A stretch of DNA of 5,478 bases, taken from the NCBI GenBank assembly GCA_964617665.1, contig CAZUAH010000796.1:1-5478 (forward strand). The letters run 5' to 3'. Position 1 is the first letter of the stretch, and each line of letters starts with the position of its first letter. This DNA is from JADHUC01 sp964617665. GTDB taxonomy: Bacteria > Planctomycetota > Planctomycetia > Pirellulales > Pirellulaceae. A program made the position numbers and the translations under genes. Below the pieces are notes generated by a model. That model saw nothing but the letters and a program-made list of their open reading frames with translations. It searched no databases and was not told the origin of the DNA. This document shows, in pieces, positions 5,001-5,478 of the stretch.

Positions 5001-5478
5001 CAGCATTCCGCAAATGTGAGATACCAAAGGAGGCCCATTTGAAACGCCGCCACTCCGCCGCTGGCGGCCAAGGCGAGGCGAGCACGAAATTCATACAATG
5101 TGACAAGTACTGCGCAGACAACCGCTGTTCCCACGTGTTTCACGGAGACAAACAGCCAAACTTCTCCACCTTGAAGTTCAATGAGCCATCTGCCGACCGG
5201 GTTTTGCTCAACTTCACCGATGACGGTAGCATTCAGGACCACAAGCATCGCGTCATGAACCGAGACTGCCGCTACGAACAGACAGCACGCGGCGAGTGTT
5301 ATTTCACTTCGACGCTCCCCGGCGATGCGAAACAGCAGACGCAGAGGAGACTCCGTCGTCCCGATTCCACCCCAGCCAATACCTACATCCAGCGGCGCGG
5401 TCCCAAAGCCGAAACCGGTGGACACCGCAGCAGCTCGTGCATCTCTACTGACAAACTCGCACCGCCCCAGTTCGTGCT
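5000..5478 (-). CDS. Small multi-pass membrane protein, DUF5658-like, start outside window
   Basis: 158 residues are visible. The frame has no stop up to the right edge, so the true start probably lies outside, although a GTG at 5425 is an internal candidate. Counting from that GTG, three TM segments are seen at about 41-65, 88-111 and 116-138, after a glycine-rich loop (4-22). Polar residues sit inside or beside the membrane: D58 (VHDAML), E73-x-NP (EQNP, 73-76) and K96 (FVSVKHVG). The D, E-x-NP and K pattern across three or four helices resembles the DUF5658 family of unknown function; this is recalled from memory and not checked. The stop overlaps the WD40 start by one base, so the two genes are very likely co-transcribed and translationally coupled. 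Confidence 0.75.
   Translation of the reverse strand, partial: HELGRCEFVSRDARAAAVSTGFGFGTAPLDVGIGWGGIGTTESPLRLLFRIAGERRSEITLAACCLFVAAVSVHDAMLVVLNATVIGEVEQNPVGRWLIELQGGEVWLFVSVKHVGTAVVCAVLVTLYEFRARLALAASGGVAAFQMGLLWYLTFAEC

Overview
The window looks like a chromosomal segment of a planctomycete, most likely of the Rhodopirellula/Pirellula type. The evidence is an ECF sigma factor of the Rhodopirellula/Verrucomicrobium type, a FecR-domain membrane protein directly behind it, a Tat-signal Gfo/Idh/MocA oxidoreductase and a membrane-anchored WD40 protein. All recognised genes lie on the minus strand, so transcription runs from right to left. Assignments come from reading the sequence; no database search was possible.

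From right to left: (i) 5478-5000 is the 3' part of a membrane protein gene that starts outside the window. Its stop codon shares one base with the start of a single-TM, seven-repeat WD40 gene (5000-3861). (ii) 3860-3079 is a 780-base intergenic region with no convincing full-size gene. It holds nested hairpin repeats, a 54-base duplicated block and one possible 25-residue membrane peptide. (iii) 3078 to 1 is a tight three-gene operon: ECF sigma factor (3078-2539), FecR-type membrane protein (2542-1055; ATGA overlap) and Tat oxidoreductase (from 1048; 6 bases after the FecR stop; runs off the left edge). The operon looks like a membrane-signalling pair plus an exported sugar-type oxidoreductase, but its signal and targets cannot be read from the sequence.

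The most unusual content is repetitive. A 60-62 base element made of two inverted GTAG-plus-hairpin arms lies inside the coding sequence of both fecR and the oxidoreductase. It is in frame without stops, but its first arm is read in a different frame in each gene. The four arms have different stem sequences, yet every stem pairs perfectly, which is compensatory covariation. A second hairpin family with a similar plan (GTTGT, then a 6-bp stem with a TCCT or TCCC loop) occupies the intergenic region and also covaries. These resemble REP/BIME elements of the kind moved by REP-associated Y1 tyrosine transposases. No transposase is present in the window.
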